From contig CANFKC010000031.1 in assembly GCA_947447265.1 (NCBI GenBank), forward strand, positions 1-60,313: a DNA stretch of 60,313 nt, in the 5' to 3' direction. Under the pieces are notes generated by a model. It searched no databases and was not told the DNA's origin. It saw nothing but the letters and a program-made list of their open reading frames with translations. Shown one piece after another: positions 17,013 through 26,110 of the stretch. The stretch comes from Chitinophagaceae bacterium. Lineage in GTDB: Bacteria; Bacteroidota; Bacteroidia; Chitinophagales; Chitinophagaceae. The first letter of the stretch is position 1; every line of letters starts with the position of its first letter. The translations under genes were made by a program, and so were the position numbers.

Positions 17013-17822
17013 TTATGCCTGGGCGGTTGTCCCGGTTCCCGGCGATACATTCTTAATTTCAAGCGTTACTGTGGTGCCGGCATCTTTTTTTGAATTTACC
17101 CATATTTCGCCTTGCAGCAGGCGCGCCCTTACCTGCATATTATTGAGGCCCAGGCCTGCATTGGCAGCATCGAATACATCGAAGCCGGTGCCATTGTCTT
17201 TTACTTCTACTTTGAAAGACGATGGGGCGTAGTGCAAGGAAATATCAATTGCCGTTGGTGTGGCATGTTTTATGGCATTGGCCATAGCCTCCTGCACAAT
17301 ACGAAATACCAGCAGTTCTTTTTCATTACCCAGGCTATACTCTTCGCCAGTTGTATGCAGATTGCACTGAAGGTCTTTGGCAGAGCAGATATAATCGAGG
17401 TCTTTTTGAATGGCTGTGGCGAGGCCTGCATGATCAACAAAGGCACTATTGAGGGTATGGCTTATGTTGCGCAGGTCGTTAATAGCCTTGCCGAGTATTT
17501 CATTGCTTTGGGTGGCCTTTCGCACTATATCAGGTTCGCAGGAGTTGTTTTTTATATTGTAGAGCTGCATTTTAACCATGCTCAGCAATTGCCCAATATT
17601 ATCATGTATCTCTTCGCTGAAATATTTAAAAGATTGCTCCTGCACCTCAAGCCGGCTTTGCAAGAGTTGGGATTTATATTGTTCCTGTAGGTTCTCTGTT
17701 TCTAATAAATACATTTGTTGTTTGCGTTTGTATTGCACAACAAACAATACCAGTGAGCTGGCAAAAGCGATAATTATCAGGGTGCCTAAAATGAAGATGA
17801 GAAAAACTTCATCGTGTACCAT
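17013..17822 (-). CDS. Sensor histidine kinase (HisKA_3 / HATPase_c)
   Basis: The 269-residue kinase has one N-terminal membrane helix (about 6-30), a short coiled coil, a HisKA_3 dimerisation domain with phospho-acceptor His73 in SEEIHDNIGQLL, and a HATPase_c domain with N-box EAMANAIKHA, G1 DNGTGFD and G2 GLGLNNM. No periplasmic sensor domain is present, so the signal may be sensed in the membrane or through a partner. It is cotranscribed with the downstream response regulator. Confidence 0.92.
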   Translation of the reverse strand: MVHDEVFLIFILGTLIIIAFASSLVLFVVQYKRKQQMYLLETENLQEQYKSQLLQSRLEVQEQSFKYFSEEIHDNIGQLLSMVKMQLYNIKNNSCEPDIVRKATQSNEILGKAINDLRNISHTLNSAFVDHAGLATAIQKDLDYICSAKDLQCNLHTTGEEYSLGNEKELLVFRIVQEAMANAIKHATPTAIDISLHYAPSSFKVEVKDNGTGFDVFDAANAGLGLNNMQVRARLLQGEIWVNSKKDAGTTVTLEIKNVSPGTGTTAQA

Positions 17823-17883
17823 ATTTCTAGTATTGCACTAAAATATAGCATCAACAATGAATATTCAAATTATTACTAAATAT

Positions 17884-18519
17884 TTATTTCGAATACTTTC
17901 TTTCAGCCAGGAACGCCCACGTAAACAAAAGTGATTGAATTATATTACAACAGCTATTGATCATCCATAAACCGCTCATCAACTCCTTTCTTTTGAATCC
18001 CCACATTAATTCGTGGCTACTAAAATAGTGCCCGGTAGAATACAGCATGAACATGCCGGTGAAGTATATAAATAAAGCTATTACACAAAGGAAAAAAGAG
18101 GATTCAAAAACGTTTTTTATTTGAGTGTCGACCATTATTGCATGCAATGAAAGGACACAATAAATGATGTATGAAAATGATAAAATTGCAGCGCTAACAC
18201 TACTAAAAGCAAAAAGGTTGCTGACTAAAAATGGTATTGCGATTAGAAACGAGGCTATACCGATAAGCATTACCCACCGGGGCTTTTTGTGAAGTTTACG
18301 ATAGAAATATGCACTAATTAAAAAGTACTCCAGAAATATGTAAATGTTGGCAAATAATTCCTGGTTCGGAGATTCTTTAAAAAGTCGGCCTATTAATATA
18401 TTAAAAACCAGGCCAAATGCGACATAGCACCACATCAGGCCTGGCTTTTTTTTAATACCTGACAGTAATGGTACTACTGGCGAAAATGTAGATATAGTTC
18501 CAAGAACTTCTTTAATCAT
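17884..18519 (-). CDS. Polytopic membrane protein, unknown
   Basis: The 211-residue protein has six or seven hydrophobic segments and short charged loops, for example YRKLHKKPRW (about 72-81). The ATG overlaps the stop codon of the upstream gene as TAATG, so translation is coupled. It sits 61 bp upstream of the histidine kinase gene on the same strand, and membrane proteins of this size often accompany such kinases in Bacteroidota. No function assigned. Confidence 0.65.
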   Translation of the reverse strand: MIKEVLGTISTFSPVVPLLSGIKKKPGLMWCYVAFGLVFNILIGRLFKESPNQELFANIYIFLEYFLISAYFYRKLHKKPRWVMLIGIASFLIAIPFLVSNLFAFSSVSAAILSFSYIIYCVLSLHAIMVDTQIKNVFESSFFLCVIALFIYFTGMFMLYSTGHYFSSHELMWGFKRKELMSGLWMINSCCNIIQSLLFTWAFLAERKYSK

Positions 18520-19082
18520 TATGGATAGAGTTCGCTTAACTCGCCTAGATACAAAACGTTATTCGTTGCATTTAGAGCAACTATTGCAACAGTGAATTTA
18601 CCATTGTCGATTGCTTTATAAAAATGAAATTTTACAACATCGTTATTAGTAATTTGGTTGATTCCACGAAAAAGATAAGCAGAGAATACTGGTATAACCT
18701 GCGCAGGTTCTCCTACAATTGTCATATCATTTGTAGTTTTATTTAGTTCGTCATATTCAAAATTTATTTTGCCAGTATTTGCAGCATCAAGTATTATCTG
18801 GTTCATCTCGGCAAGTAACCTTACTTCAGGAGATGGTACTGGAAATGGATGAAAATATGCTCCTACCATGCTTTGAAATTTCAGTTGTGTAATACTGTGC
18901 TGTCCTGCAATTAAAGCCAAATTTGGAGGGTCATCAGTAACTGCGCCTGACGGGTGTTCGGCGCTGAGCACATAGTCTCGAAAACCTACAAGAAGGCCGT
19001 CTTCCTTTGCTGGGTATCGTCCCTTAAAATCAACATAATGGTGTTCAGGAACAATTCGTGTTCCGCATTTGTCGTGGCTCAT
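18519..19082 (-). CDS. Hypothetical soluble protein
   Basis: I do not recognise this 187-residue protein. No signal peptide or membrane segment is seen. It starts MSHDKCGTRIVPEHHYVDF and includes AEMNQIILDAANTGKINFEY and a C-terminal beta-rich part ending LYLGELSELYP. It is coupled by TAATG to the membrane protein downstream. Both genes are visibly A/T-rich compared with neighbours such as moxR, which may mean later acquisition. Confidence 0.6.
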   Translation of the reverse strand: MSHDKCGTRIVPEHHYVDFKGRYPAKEDGLLVGFRDYVLSAEHPSGAVTDDPPNLALIAGQHSITQLKFQSMVGAYFHPFPVPSPEVRLLAEMNQIILDAANTGKINFEYDELNKTTNDMTIVGEPAQVIPVFSAYLFRGINQITNNDVVKFHFYKAIDNGKFTVAIVALNATNNVLYLGELSELYP

Positions 19083-19227
19083 TACTATGTTCTTTTAAAT
19101 TGTTTGATAATAATTAAAACTGAAAAATAAATAATCCATTGTACATTTTATAATCTTTATCAGATTAATGATGTAAAAGTAATACGACTACTGGCAGTAG
19201 CTCCCCGTATTTTCCCCGTATTTCCTA

Positions 19228-19267
19228 AAAACAAACTGTCCCGCACCACGGGCGCAGGACAGTTTTT
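19228..19267. terminator. Terminator after the MoxR gene (two-way)
   Basis: AAACTGTCC (19233-19241) pairs with GGACAGTTT (19257-19265). On the minus strand a T-rich tail follows, so it would end the MoxR transcript. Confidence 0.75.
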
Positions 19268-19293
19268 ACTTTTAATTTTTGATTTCTAATTTA

Positions 19294-20298
19294 TCAAGGC
19301 ACTTCCACCACGTTCAAAATCTCGTTCAGAATCTGCTCGCTGGTGATATTTTCGGCTTCTGCTTCGTAGGTGAGGCCAATGCGGTGGCGCATCACATCGT
19401 GACAAACTGCACGGATATCTTCCGGTATCACATAGCCACGGCGCTTTATAAAGGCGTAAGCTTTAGCAGCCAGTGCCAGGTTTATACTTGCACGTGGCGA
19501 GCCACCATAACTAATGTATGGTTTCAGCTTAGCCAGCTTGTATTCTTCAGGGAATCGGGTGGCGAAAACGATATCCAGTATGTACTGTTCTATTTTTTCA
19601 TCCATGTATACTTCACGTACTAACTTACGGGCCTTCAGGATATCCTCGGTTTTTACAACCTGGTTTATTTTGGCCATACCGCCCGGGTTAAGGTTGGTAC
19701 GTATAATGTGGCGTTCTTCTTCTTTTTTAGGATAAGTGATTATTATTTTCAGCATGAACCTGTCCACCTGGGCTTCCGGCAGTTCATAAGTACCTTCCTG
19801 TTCAATCGGGTTTTGCGTCGCCAAAACCAGGAAAGGCTCTTCCAGCGGATAGGTGTTATCGCCAATAGTTACCTGGCGCTCCTGCATGGCTTCCAGTAAG
19901 GCACTTTGCACTTTTGCAGGGGCACGGTTAATTTCATCTGCAAGAATGAAGTTGGCAAAAATCGGACCTTTACGCACAGCAAATTCATGTTTCTGCGGGT
20001 TGTATACCATGGTACCCAGAACGTCGGCAGGCAACAAATCGGGTGTGAACTGGATACGCGCGAACTTTGCATGAATAGCGGATGCGAGCGATTTAATAGC
20101 GAGCGTTTTCGCAAGACCGGGTACGCCTTCCAACAATACGTGGCCGTTTGCAAGCATACCGATCATAAGGCGCTCCACCATTAGCTTCTGGCCTACAACG
20201 GCTTTGTTGAGTTCCATGCTCAGCAGCTCAATAAATGCGCTTTGCTGGTGTATGCGTTCATTTAATTCTCTAATGTCAACTGATGATGATATTTCCAT
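19294..20298 (-). CDS. MoxR-family AAA+ ATPase
   Basis: The 334-residue ATPase has Walker A GVPGLAKT (58-65), Walker B ILADEINRAPAKVQ (about 117-130), sensor-like LATQNPIEQEGTYELPEAQ and an arginine-finger region QVDRF. MoxR ATPases act as chaperones or maturation factors, usually beside DUF58 and von Willebrand factor genes; none is adjacent here. Length and start (MEISSSVDIREL) are typical. Confidence 0.93.
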   Translation of the reverse strand: MEISSSVDIRELNERIHQQSAFIELLSMELNKAVVGQKLMVERLMIGMLANGHVLLEGVPGLAKTLAIKSLASAIHAKFARIQFTPDLLPADVLGTMVYNPQKHEFAVRKGPIFANFILADEINRAPAKVQSALLEAMQERQVTIGDNTYPLEEPFLVLATQNPIEQEGTYELPEAQVDRFMLKIIITYPKKEEERHIIRTNLNPGGMAKINQVVKTEDILKARKLVREVYMDEKIEQYILDIVFATRFPEEYKLAKLKPYISYGGSPRASINLALAAKAYAFIKRRGYVIPEDIRAVCHDVMRHRIGLTYEAEAENITSEQILNEILNVVEVP

Positions 20299-20497
20299 AG
20301 ATATTCAAATGTGAAAGTCAAAAATAAACAGGACGTAGTTATTTATCAATGCGATGCGAAGATTTTAACTTTTTTTAAAAAGCCATTAAAATTGCATTCT
20401 GAAGCACTAAGTGCAATGATAAACTATTAAGGGTTAATTTTACCTTTTCTAACAAAAAACCACCCTGCCCTGCAACTTGCAACCGGGCCCTGATAAT

Positions 20498-20824
20498 ATG
20501 GATAATTTTGAACAACGCTGGTTAGATACACAAAATATGCTTCGGGAACGTTTTGGGAAAGTGCCCGATATGGAAGGCGTACTTTACCTGATAGGCTTCA
20601 ATGAATTAGGCTCTCCCGACGAAAAATTTTCGAAAGAACAGAAGCAAGACCTGATGCACATTGGTGTTTGCACTTTGCTTAGCCTTGCAGGTTATTACGA
20701 ACCGGCCGGTAAAGATGTAGATGGTTGGCCGCATTTCCATAAATTAGAAGTGCCTGCGCCAACCGGCGTTAATGAACAGGAGAAAATACTTAAGGAGTGC
20801 GCCATTACGTACTTTGGAATGTAG
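20498..20824 (+). CDS. Conserved-looking hypothetical protein (108 aa)
   Basis: The protein starts MDNFEQRWLDTQNMLRERFG and contains MEGVLYLIGFNELGSP and YEPAGKDVDGWPHFHKLEVP. There is no signal peptide or membrane segment. ATG 20498 is preferred to an in-frame TTG at 20477. TACCTTTT near 20438 may be its -7 box. The name and role are unknown; it reads like a small cytoplasmic Bacteroidota protein. Confidence 0.65.
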   Translation: MDNFEQRWLDTQNMLRERFGKVPDMEGVLYLIGFNELGSPDEKFSKEQKQDLMHIGVCTLLSLAGYYEPAGKDVDGWPHFHKLEVPAPTGVNEQEKILKECAITYFGM

Positions 20825-21244
20825 GGTGAAAATTAAAAAGGAAAAATTTAAACTAAAAAACGACCATTTACTGCTCACAATCCGTGATGGTTTGTGGGGT
20901 GCATTTTTTCAGTAATTCTGAGCGCTGTTTTGGGTGAGGTACATCTGATACAGTCGTTTCCAATATCTGCCAGGGAAACAGATAAATATTTGTGTTTTCA
21001 TATTAATTCAAATGTACAAGACCTGTGATTTCATAAGCCAACTGTAGCGTATTTTTACAACCTTCTAAAAATAATTGTACAATAAATTGATTGATTATCA
21101 ACTAGTTGCAATGATGCCTTAAAAAAAACTAATAAAATATTTGGTGTTGTTGTTCGCTGCTTTTACCTTTGCCCTCCCTTAAAACAAGATCAGTTCTGTT
21201 TTTATGGAATAAAATTAAAAATAAGTAAAATACAGATTTAGCAA
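20825..21244. other. Intergenic region and rplM leader
   Basis: No gene seen in 420 bp. The right part contains the promoter at 21140-21171 and a 70-80 base A-rich leader before rplM. L13 operons in other bacteria are often autoregulated through the leader, but no clear structure is evident by eye. Confidence 0.5.
21140..21171 (+). promoter_or_regulatory. Promoter of the rplM-rpsI-rpsB-tsf cluster
   Basis: TTTG (21140-21143), 20 bases, then TACCTTTG (21164-21171) fits the Bacteroidota -33/-7 consensus with correct spacing. It is the best promoter match in the window, as expected for ribosomal genes. Confidence 0.75.
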
Positions 21245-21685
21245 ATGAGACACTTAAGTTTTAAAACACAGTCTGCAAACGAAAAGATCGTAAAACGTGA
21301 CTGGTATGTTGTAGATGCAACCAACCAAACGCTTGGCCGTATGTGCTCAAGGGTTGCTGCCACGCTTCGCGGTAAGAACAAGGTTTATTATACACCTCAC
21401 TTCGATTGCGGCGATTATGTAATCATCATTAACAGCAGCAAAGTTGTACTTACCGGTAACAAACTGGAAGATAAAGAATACCAGACGTACTCTATGTACC
21501 CAGGTGGACAGAAGATCGAAACTGCAAAGGAAATGATCAGCCGTCGTCCTAACCTTATGATTGAGCGTGCTGTAAAAGGTATGTTGCCAAAAAATCGTTT
21601 AGGTCGTGCTATGTACAAGAAATTGTTCGTTTATGATGGAGCAGATCATCCACATAAAGCTCAGGCTCCTAAAGAAATGAAATAA
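21245..21685 (+). CDS. rplM: 50S ribosomal protein L13
   Basis: The 146-residue protein contains [20 protein letters not shown] (about 19-38), the L13 signature around [20 protein letters not shown] (about 110-129) and YAGADHPH-like [13 protein letters not shown] at the end. It is full length and forms the first gene of the rplM-rpsI-rpsB-tsf cluster, 66 bp before rpsI. Confidence 0.98.
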   Translation: MRHLSFKTQSANEKIVKRDWYVVDATNQTLGRMCSRVAATLRGKNKVYYTPHFDCGDYVIIINSSKVVLTGNKLEDKEYQTYSMYPGGQKIETAKEMISRRPNLMIERAVKGMLPKNRLGRAMYKKLFVYDGADHPHKAQAPKEMK

Positions 21686-21751
21686 TTCCGGTAGCAATCG
21701 GGTGTAGGTAAAACAATAATCTAAAAAATAATAAAACCATTCATAAATAAA

Positions 21752-22141
21752 ATGGAAAAACAAAAAAACGCTGTTGGTCGCCGTAAAGAAGCCGTTGCCC
21801 GTGTATATCTGAGCAAAGGAACTGGCAACATAACAGTTAACGACAAAGAATACAAGAAGTACTTTTCTATCATGTACCTGCAGAATCAGGTAGAGCTTCC
21901 ATTGAAAACAGTTGATGGCATCAGTTCTTTTGATATTGTAGTTAATGTACAAGGTGGTGGAACGAAAGGCCAGGCAGAAGCAATTAAGATGGGTATTTCC
22001 CGTGCATTAGTTGAATTGAACGCTGAATACAAGCCATTGTTGAAAAAACATAGCTTGCTTACCCGTGATAGCCGCTCTGTTGAACGTAAGAAATTCGGTA
22101 AACGTAAAGCACGCCGTAGCTTCCAGTTCTCTAAACGTTAG
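21752..22141 (+). CDS. rpsI: 30S ribosomal protein S9
   Basis: The 129-residue protein starts with GRRKEAVARVYL (about 10-21) and ends in the basic KKFGKRKARRSFQFSKR tail that reaches the P site. GGGTKGQAEAIKMGISRAL is the S9 signature. It follows rplM and precedes rpsB in the expected order. Confidence 0.98.
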   Translation: MEKQKNAVGRRKEAVARVYLSKGTGNITVNDKEYKKYFSIMYLQNQVELPLKTVDGISSFDIVVNVQGGGTKGQAEAIKMGISRALVELNAEYKPLLKKHSLLTRDSRSVERKKFGKRKARRSFQFSKR

Positions 22142-22213
22142 TATGTGGGTAGTGGTGCGAACTATTGCACAGCTATCGGAAAAAGTATTTTTAACCAACA
22201 AGAAATTATTCAA

Positions 22214-23215
22214 ATGGAAGATAATAAAACGTTACACCAGCAGCTGCTTGAAGCTGGCGTTCACTTCGGTCACCTGAAGAAAAAATGGAACCCAAAGATG
22301 TTGCCATTCATCTTTGCTGAAAAGAATGGCATTCACATCATTGATCTTAACAAGACCATTGAAGGTCTTGATGAGGCTGCACAGGCAATGAAATCAATCG
22401 CTAAGAGCGGTAAGAAAATCATGTTTGTTGCAACCAAAAAGCAATCAAAAGAAATAGTTGCGGAAGCAGCAGCTAAAATAAATATGCCTTTCGTTACTGA
22501 ACGTTGGTTAGGTGGTATGCTTACCAACTTCCAGACCATCCGTAAGAGCGTTAAGAAAATGTTGAGCATCCAGAAAATGCTTGAAGACGGTACTATGGAT
22601 AGCGTTACCAAGAAAGAGCGTCTTACCCTTACCCGTAGCAAGGATAAAATGGAAAAAGTATTAGGTGGTATCTCTCAGATGGGCCGTACTCCTGCCGCTT
22701 TATTTATTGTGGATATCAGCCATGAGCATATTGCACTTGCAGAAGCTAAGCGTTTAGGTATCACTACCTTTGCGATGGTAGATACAAACAGCGATCCTAC
22801 TAAAGTTGATTTTGCAATACCATCAAATGATGATGCTACAAAATCAATCTCTATCATAACTAACTACCTTACTGCAGCCATCATGGAAGGTTTGCAGGAG
22901 CGTGCATCAGTAAAAGACGGTGACGATGAAACAGCTGAAGAACTGGCTGAAAGGACTCGTGGCATGGAAATTACTGAAGAAGATAACGAAGGTGGCCGTG
23001 GTCGCGGTGGCCGTGGTGCTGGCCGTGGTCGTGGTGCAGCAGCAGGTGGCCCTGGTGGCGCACCGGGTGGTGCAGGTCGTGGCCCTGGTGGTCCTGGCCG
23101 TGGCCCAGGTGGCGGTACCGGTCGTGGTGCGGGTGGCGGAAGCCGTCCTGGCCAGGGCGGTGGCGGCAACAGGCCGGGTGGCGCAAGTGGCCGTCCGAAC
23201 CCAGTAAAACGCTAA
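22214..23215 (+). CDS. rpsB: 30S ribosomal protein S2 with RGG-type C-terminal extension
   Basis: The first about 255 of 333 residues are ordinary S2: LEAGVHFGHLKKKWNPKM (about 9-26), FVTERWLGGMLTNFQTIRKS, ADP/DISHEHIALAEA and FAIPSNDDATKSI. From about residue 258 the protein becomes a tail of roughly 75 residues made almost only of Gly, Arg, Pro and Ala, with GRGRGGRGAGRGRG and PGGPGRGPGG patterns. Such RGG tails bind RNA or mediate weak contacts. The ATG at 22214 (MEDNKTLHQQ) is preferred to an in-frame ATG-like start at 22145, because homologues begin here. It lies in the rplM-rpsI-rpsB-tsf cluster. Confidence 0.95.
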   Translation: MEDNKTLHQQLLEAGVHFGHLKKKWNPKMLPFIFAEKNGIHIIDLNKTIEGLDEAAQAMKSIAKSGKKIMFVATKKQSKEIVAEAAAKINMPFVTERWLGGMLTNFQTIRKSVKKMLSIQKMLEDGTMDSVTKKERLTLTRSKDKMEKVLGGISQMGRTPAALFIVDISHEHIALAEAKRLGITTFAMVDTNSDPTKVDFAIPSNDDATKSISIITNYLTAAIMEGLQERASVKDGDDETAEELAERTRGMEITEEDNEGGRGRGGRGAGRGRGAAAGGPGGAPGGAGRGPGGPGRGPGGGTGRGAGGGSRPGQGGGGNRPGGASGRPNPVKR

Positions 23216-23315
23216 TTCAGTCGGCAGTCAGCAATTTGCAGTTGACAGTCTTCGTAGGGGTTCAAAATTTTGAATCCTGTTTGAAAAAAGGCTTAACACT
23301 AAAGATAACAGTTCA

Positions 23316-23341
23316 TTAAAGCCCCTTTTTTGGGGCTTTAA
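23316..23341. terminator. Hairpin between rpsB and tsf
   Basis: TTAAAGCCCC / GGGGCTTTAA arms with a TTTTTT loop. It may partly terminate between rpsB and tsf, so tsf could have its own promoter or lower readthrough level. Confidence 0.7.
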
Positions 23342-23399
23342 TAATAAAATACGAATTTTGCAACCTCAATATAAAAATTGACAAAAGAAAAGATTTAAA

Positions 23400-24242
23400 A
23401 TGAGCACAATAACAATATCAGCAGCTGAAGTTAACAAGCTGCGCCAGCAGACAGGAGCAGGCATGATGGATTGCCGCAAAGCACTTACTGAAAGTAATGG
23501 TGATTTTGAAGCAGCTATTGATTACCTGCGTAAAAAAGGCCAGAAAGTTGCTGCTAACCGTAGCGACCGTGACGCTAAAGAAGGTGTGGTTATAGCACGT
23601 TCTAACGCTGAAAACACTTATGGTATCATCGTTAACCTTAGCTCTGAAACAGATTTCGTTGCTAAGAATGCTGACTTTATCGCTTTCGCTAACCAGATCG
23701 TTGAAATCGCGATGTCAAGCAAAGTAACTAATGTTGAAGACCTTAAAGCTCAGCCTATGGAAGGCGCTACTGTTGGTGACAAACTGATGGAAAACGTTGC
23801 TAAAATCGGCGAGAAGATTGACATCATCCGTTTTGAGCAGGTTACCGCTCCTTCAGTTGTTGCTTATATCCACTCTGGTTACCGCATTGGTGTACTGGTA
23901 GGTATGAACCAACCAGCTACTGAAGAGTTAGTTAACGCAGGTAAGGACGTAGCGATGCAGATAGCAGCGATGAACCCACTTGCTGTTGATTCTGACCAGG
24001 TATCTGAAGAAATGATCGCTCGTGAAAAAGCAATCGCTATCGACCAGATCATGGCTGAAGGTAAAACAGGCGAAATGGCTGAGAAAATAGCTGTTGGTAA
24101 ACTGAACAAATTCTTCAAAGAAAATACTTTATTGCCACAGGCTTTCGTAAAAGACAACGGTAAAACTGTTGGCGATTACTTAGGTTCAGTAAGCAAAGGC
24201 TTAACAGTTGTTAGCTTTAAGCGTATTGCTGTAGGTGGATAA
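23400..24242 (+). CDS. tsf: Elongation factor Ts
   Basis: The 280-residue protein has the N-terminal UBA-like domain (LRQQTGAGMMDCRKAL, about 13-28), the SETDFVAKNADFIAFA motif (about 82-97) that contacts EF-Tu, and the C-terminal core ending DYLGSVSKGLTVVSFKRIAV. It exchanges GDP for GTP on EF-Tu. It follows rpsB as in most bacteria, separated by a hairpin. Confidence 0.97.
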   Translation: MSTITISAAEVNKLRQQTGAGMMDCRKALTESNGDFEAAIDYLRKKGQKVAANRSDRDAKEGVVIARSNAENTYGIIVNLSSETDFVAKNADFIAFANQIVEIAMSSKVTNVEDLKAQPMEGATVGDKLMENVAKIGEKIDIIRFEQVTAPSVVAYIHSGYRIGVLVGMNQPATEELVNAGKDVAMQIAAMNPLAVDSDQVSEEMIAREKAIAIDQIMAEGKTGEMAEKIAVGKLNKFFKENTLLPQAFVKDNGKTVGDYLGSVSKGLTVVSFKRIAVGG

Positions 24243-24288
24243 TTTTTAGTTGACAGTTATTTAGTTAGCAGTTGACAGTTGAATATTC

Positions 24289-24325
24289 AAATAGCCGGTA
24301 TCTTTTGGGTGCCGGCTATTTTTTG
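24289..24325 (+). terminator. tsf terminator
   Basis: AATAGCCGG / CCGGCTATT arms followed by TTTTTT. Confidence 0.85.
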
Positions 24326-24491
24326 TGCCACAATAGGAATAGCATCGTTAGTGTATTCGCGGTGGTGAGTGACTAATGTGTGGTTTTCGGGTGCAATCTG
24401 ACCGGCAAAAAATACCATGCTATAATTTGAGCTCGCCTTTTCTAAGTGTGGCAAGCCAGTTATTCGCCGGACGGATTCCGGCTACCTTGCA

Positions 24492-24514
24492 CGGCGTAGC
24501 TATAAGCTACGCCG
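24492..24514. repeat. Palindromic element
   Basis: CGGCGTAGCT / AGCTACGCCG perfect 10-bp arms, loop ATA, no T-run. REP-like. Confidence 0.6.
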
Positions 24515-24625
24515 AACTACCGGGTACCCTCATTTTTCACTTTATTTAACCTTCAACGCCTGCAATAACAAAACTTTCCCGCCGTTTTTATATGGTTATA
24601 ACAAAAACCTGTATTTTAGCGCATC

Positions 24626-25579
24626 ATGAAGCTTGACCTGTCCATAGTTATACCCCTTTTTAATGAAGAAGAATCCTTGCCTGAATTGGTAGAATGGATA
24701 GAAAAGGTATGTAAAGCGCATAACTATGCCTACGAAGTTATAATGATAGATGACGGTAGCAGCGACAACAGTTGGGATGTTATCGGGAGCTTATCAGCAC
24801 GTTTCCCTGCTGTAAAGGGCATAAGGTTTCAGCGTAACTATGGCAAAAGCCCGGCATTATACGAAGGCTTTAAAGCTGCACAGGGCAATGTCGTGATAAC
24901 CATGGATGCCGATTTACAAGATAGCCCGGACGAGATACCGGGATTGTATGAAATGATTATCAATGACGGTTACGACCTGGTAAGCGGCTGGAAGAAAGTG
25001 CGTTATGATAATGCAGTAACCAAGAACCTGCCTTCAAAGCTTTATAATGGCGTAAACAGGGCGCTTACAGGTATTAAGCTACATGATATGAACTGCGGCC
25101 TGAAATCGTACAAACGCAAAGTAATTAAGAGTATTGAAGTATATGGCGAAATGCACCGTTTTATACCGGTGCTTGCAAAAAATGCCGGTTTCAAAAAAAT
25201 AGGCGAAAAAGTGGTGCAGCACCGCGCCCGCAAATATGGCACATCGAAATTTGGCTGGGAGCGCTTTATTAATGGCTTTCTTGATCTGCTTTCCATACAG
25301 TTTGTAAGCCGTTTTGGTAAAAAGCCCATGCACCTTTTCGGGTTCTTAGGTTCCATTACATTCCTAACCGGTTTCATTATTACCATCTGGCTCATAATAG
25401 AGCGTTTCCGTGAGGGCTCGGGTTTCGGCCTCACCAATAAGGTGGGTTTCTATATGGCACTGACTACCATGGTAATGGGCACATTATTCTTTCTTACTGG
25501 TTTTATAGCGGAGCTGGTGGTGCGTAATGCAGCCGACCGCAACCACTATTTAACCGAAGAGAAAATAGGGCTGGACTAA
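24626..25579 (+). CDS. Family 2 glycosyltransferase (DPM1/GtrB-like)
   Basis: The 317-residue protein has a GT-A domain with VIPLFNEEESLPELV, IDDGSSDNSW (about 40-49) and the metal/nucleotide motif MDADLQDSPDE (about 94-104), then two C-terminal membrane helices (about 235-260 and 275-300). This matches polyprenyl-phosphate glycosyltransferases (GtrB/ArnC/DPM1), which load a sugar onto undecaprenyl phosphate. The sugar is unknown. TATTTTAG, six bases before the ATG, is a weak -7 element. It converges on the STAS gene 9 bp away. Confidence 0.9.
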   Translation: MKLDLSIVIPLFNEEESLPELVEWIEKVCKAHNYAYEVIMIDDGSSDNSWDVIGSLSARFPAVKGIRFQRNYGKSPALYEGFKAAQGNVVITMDADLQDSPDEIPGLYEMIINDGYDLVSGWKKVRYDNAVTKNLPSKLYNGVNRALTGIKLHDMNCGLKSYKRKVIKSIEVYGEMHRFIPVLAKNAGFKKIGEKVVQHRARKYGTSKFGWERFINGFLDLLSIQFVSRFGKKPMHLFGFLGSITFLTGFIITIWLIIERFREGSGFGLTNKVGFYMALTTMVMGTLFFLTGFIAELVVRNAADRNHYLTEEKIGLD

Positions 25580-25588
25580 GCCACGCGC

Positions 25589-25963
25589 CTACTCCTCGCC
25601 AAACAAATCACGTTCCAGTATCTCCATGCTTATAATGTCTACTGCCTCTATCATTTTAGGCGCAACATTCAGCAACAGGTCTGTTTCATTGGCTTTTAAT
25701 GCAGCTCCTACATTGGGATTGATGCCTGTAAAAACGAGCGATTGCTCATTGCTATAGCTATCTTCATGCAACTGAACAAACACTGCGAGGGCGCTTTCTT
25801 CTACATCAGTAATGTGTTGAAGGTCAATAATCAGGTTGTTACTGCCGTTTAGTCTTGTTTCATTGCACTTATTAACTACTTCTTCTGCTAAATTGGCATC
25901 TAATTTGCCTGTTACTGGTATAATAATTGCAAAAGCATCTTTGGTATCAATTTTGAAATCCAT
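25589..25963 (-). CDS. STAS-domain protein (anti-sigma factor antagonist-like)
   Basis: The 124-residue protein is a single STAS domain: AFAIIIPVTGKLDANLAEEV (about 11-30), NNLIIDLQHITDVEESALAVFVQLHE (as LIIDLQHITDVEESAL, about 43-58) and LVFTGINPNV (about 75-84). The residue usually phosphorylated in SpoIIAA-like proteins, a Ser in D-S/T-S-G, is replaced by VEESA, where Ser58 is possible. No cognate anti-sigma kinase is adjacent. It probably takes part in a partner-switch pathway. Confidence 0.8.
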   Translation of the reverse strand: MDFKIDTKDAFAIIIPVTGKLDANLAEEVVNKCNETRLNGSNNLIIDLQHITDVEESALAVFVQLHEDSYSNEQSLVFTGINPNVGAALKANETDLLLNVAPKMIEAVDIISMEILERDLFGEE

Positions 25964-26110
25964 TGTTAAGCTAATTTATTTCTCTAAAAATAGTACTTCT
26001 TAGCTTTTCTTACGTAATTATACATACAGATTGTTTCAGAGTAGTTTTTTAAAGCGATAGGCTAAGCAAATACCACTATTAAAAGGTATAAATAATTGAC
26101 CTTAACAGGA

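Larger units (their letters stand above)
24243..24625. other. Intergenic region with terminator and palindrome
   Basis: Holds a degenerate CAGTTGACAGT tract (24246-24285), the tsf terminator (24289-24325) and a perfect hairpin at 24492-24514. No gene seen. Confidence 0.6.

Noticed and set aside
22864-23207. Long Pro-rich (minus) and Val/Ala-rich (plus, other frame) frames over the 3' end of rpsB
   Set aside because: They are shadows of the Gly/Arg-rich repeat codons (GGC/CGT) of S2.
24492-24514. Terminator of the tsf transcript
   Set aside because: No T-run; a better terminator is at 24289-24325. Kept only as a palindrome.
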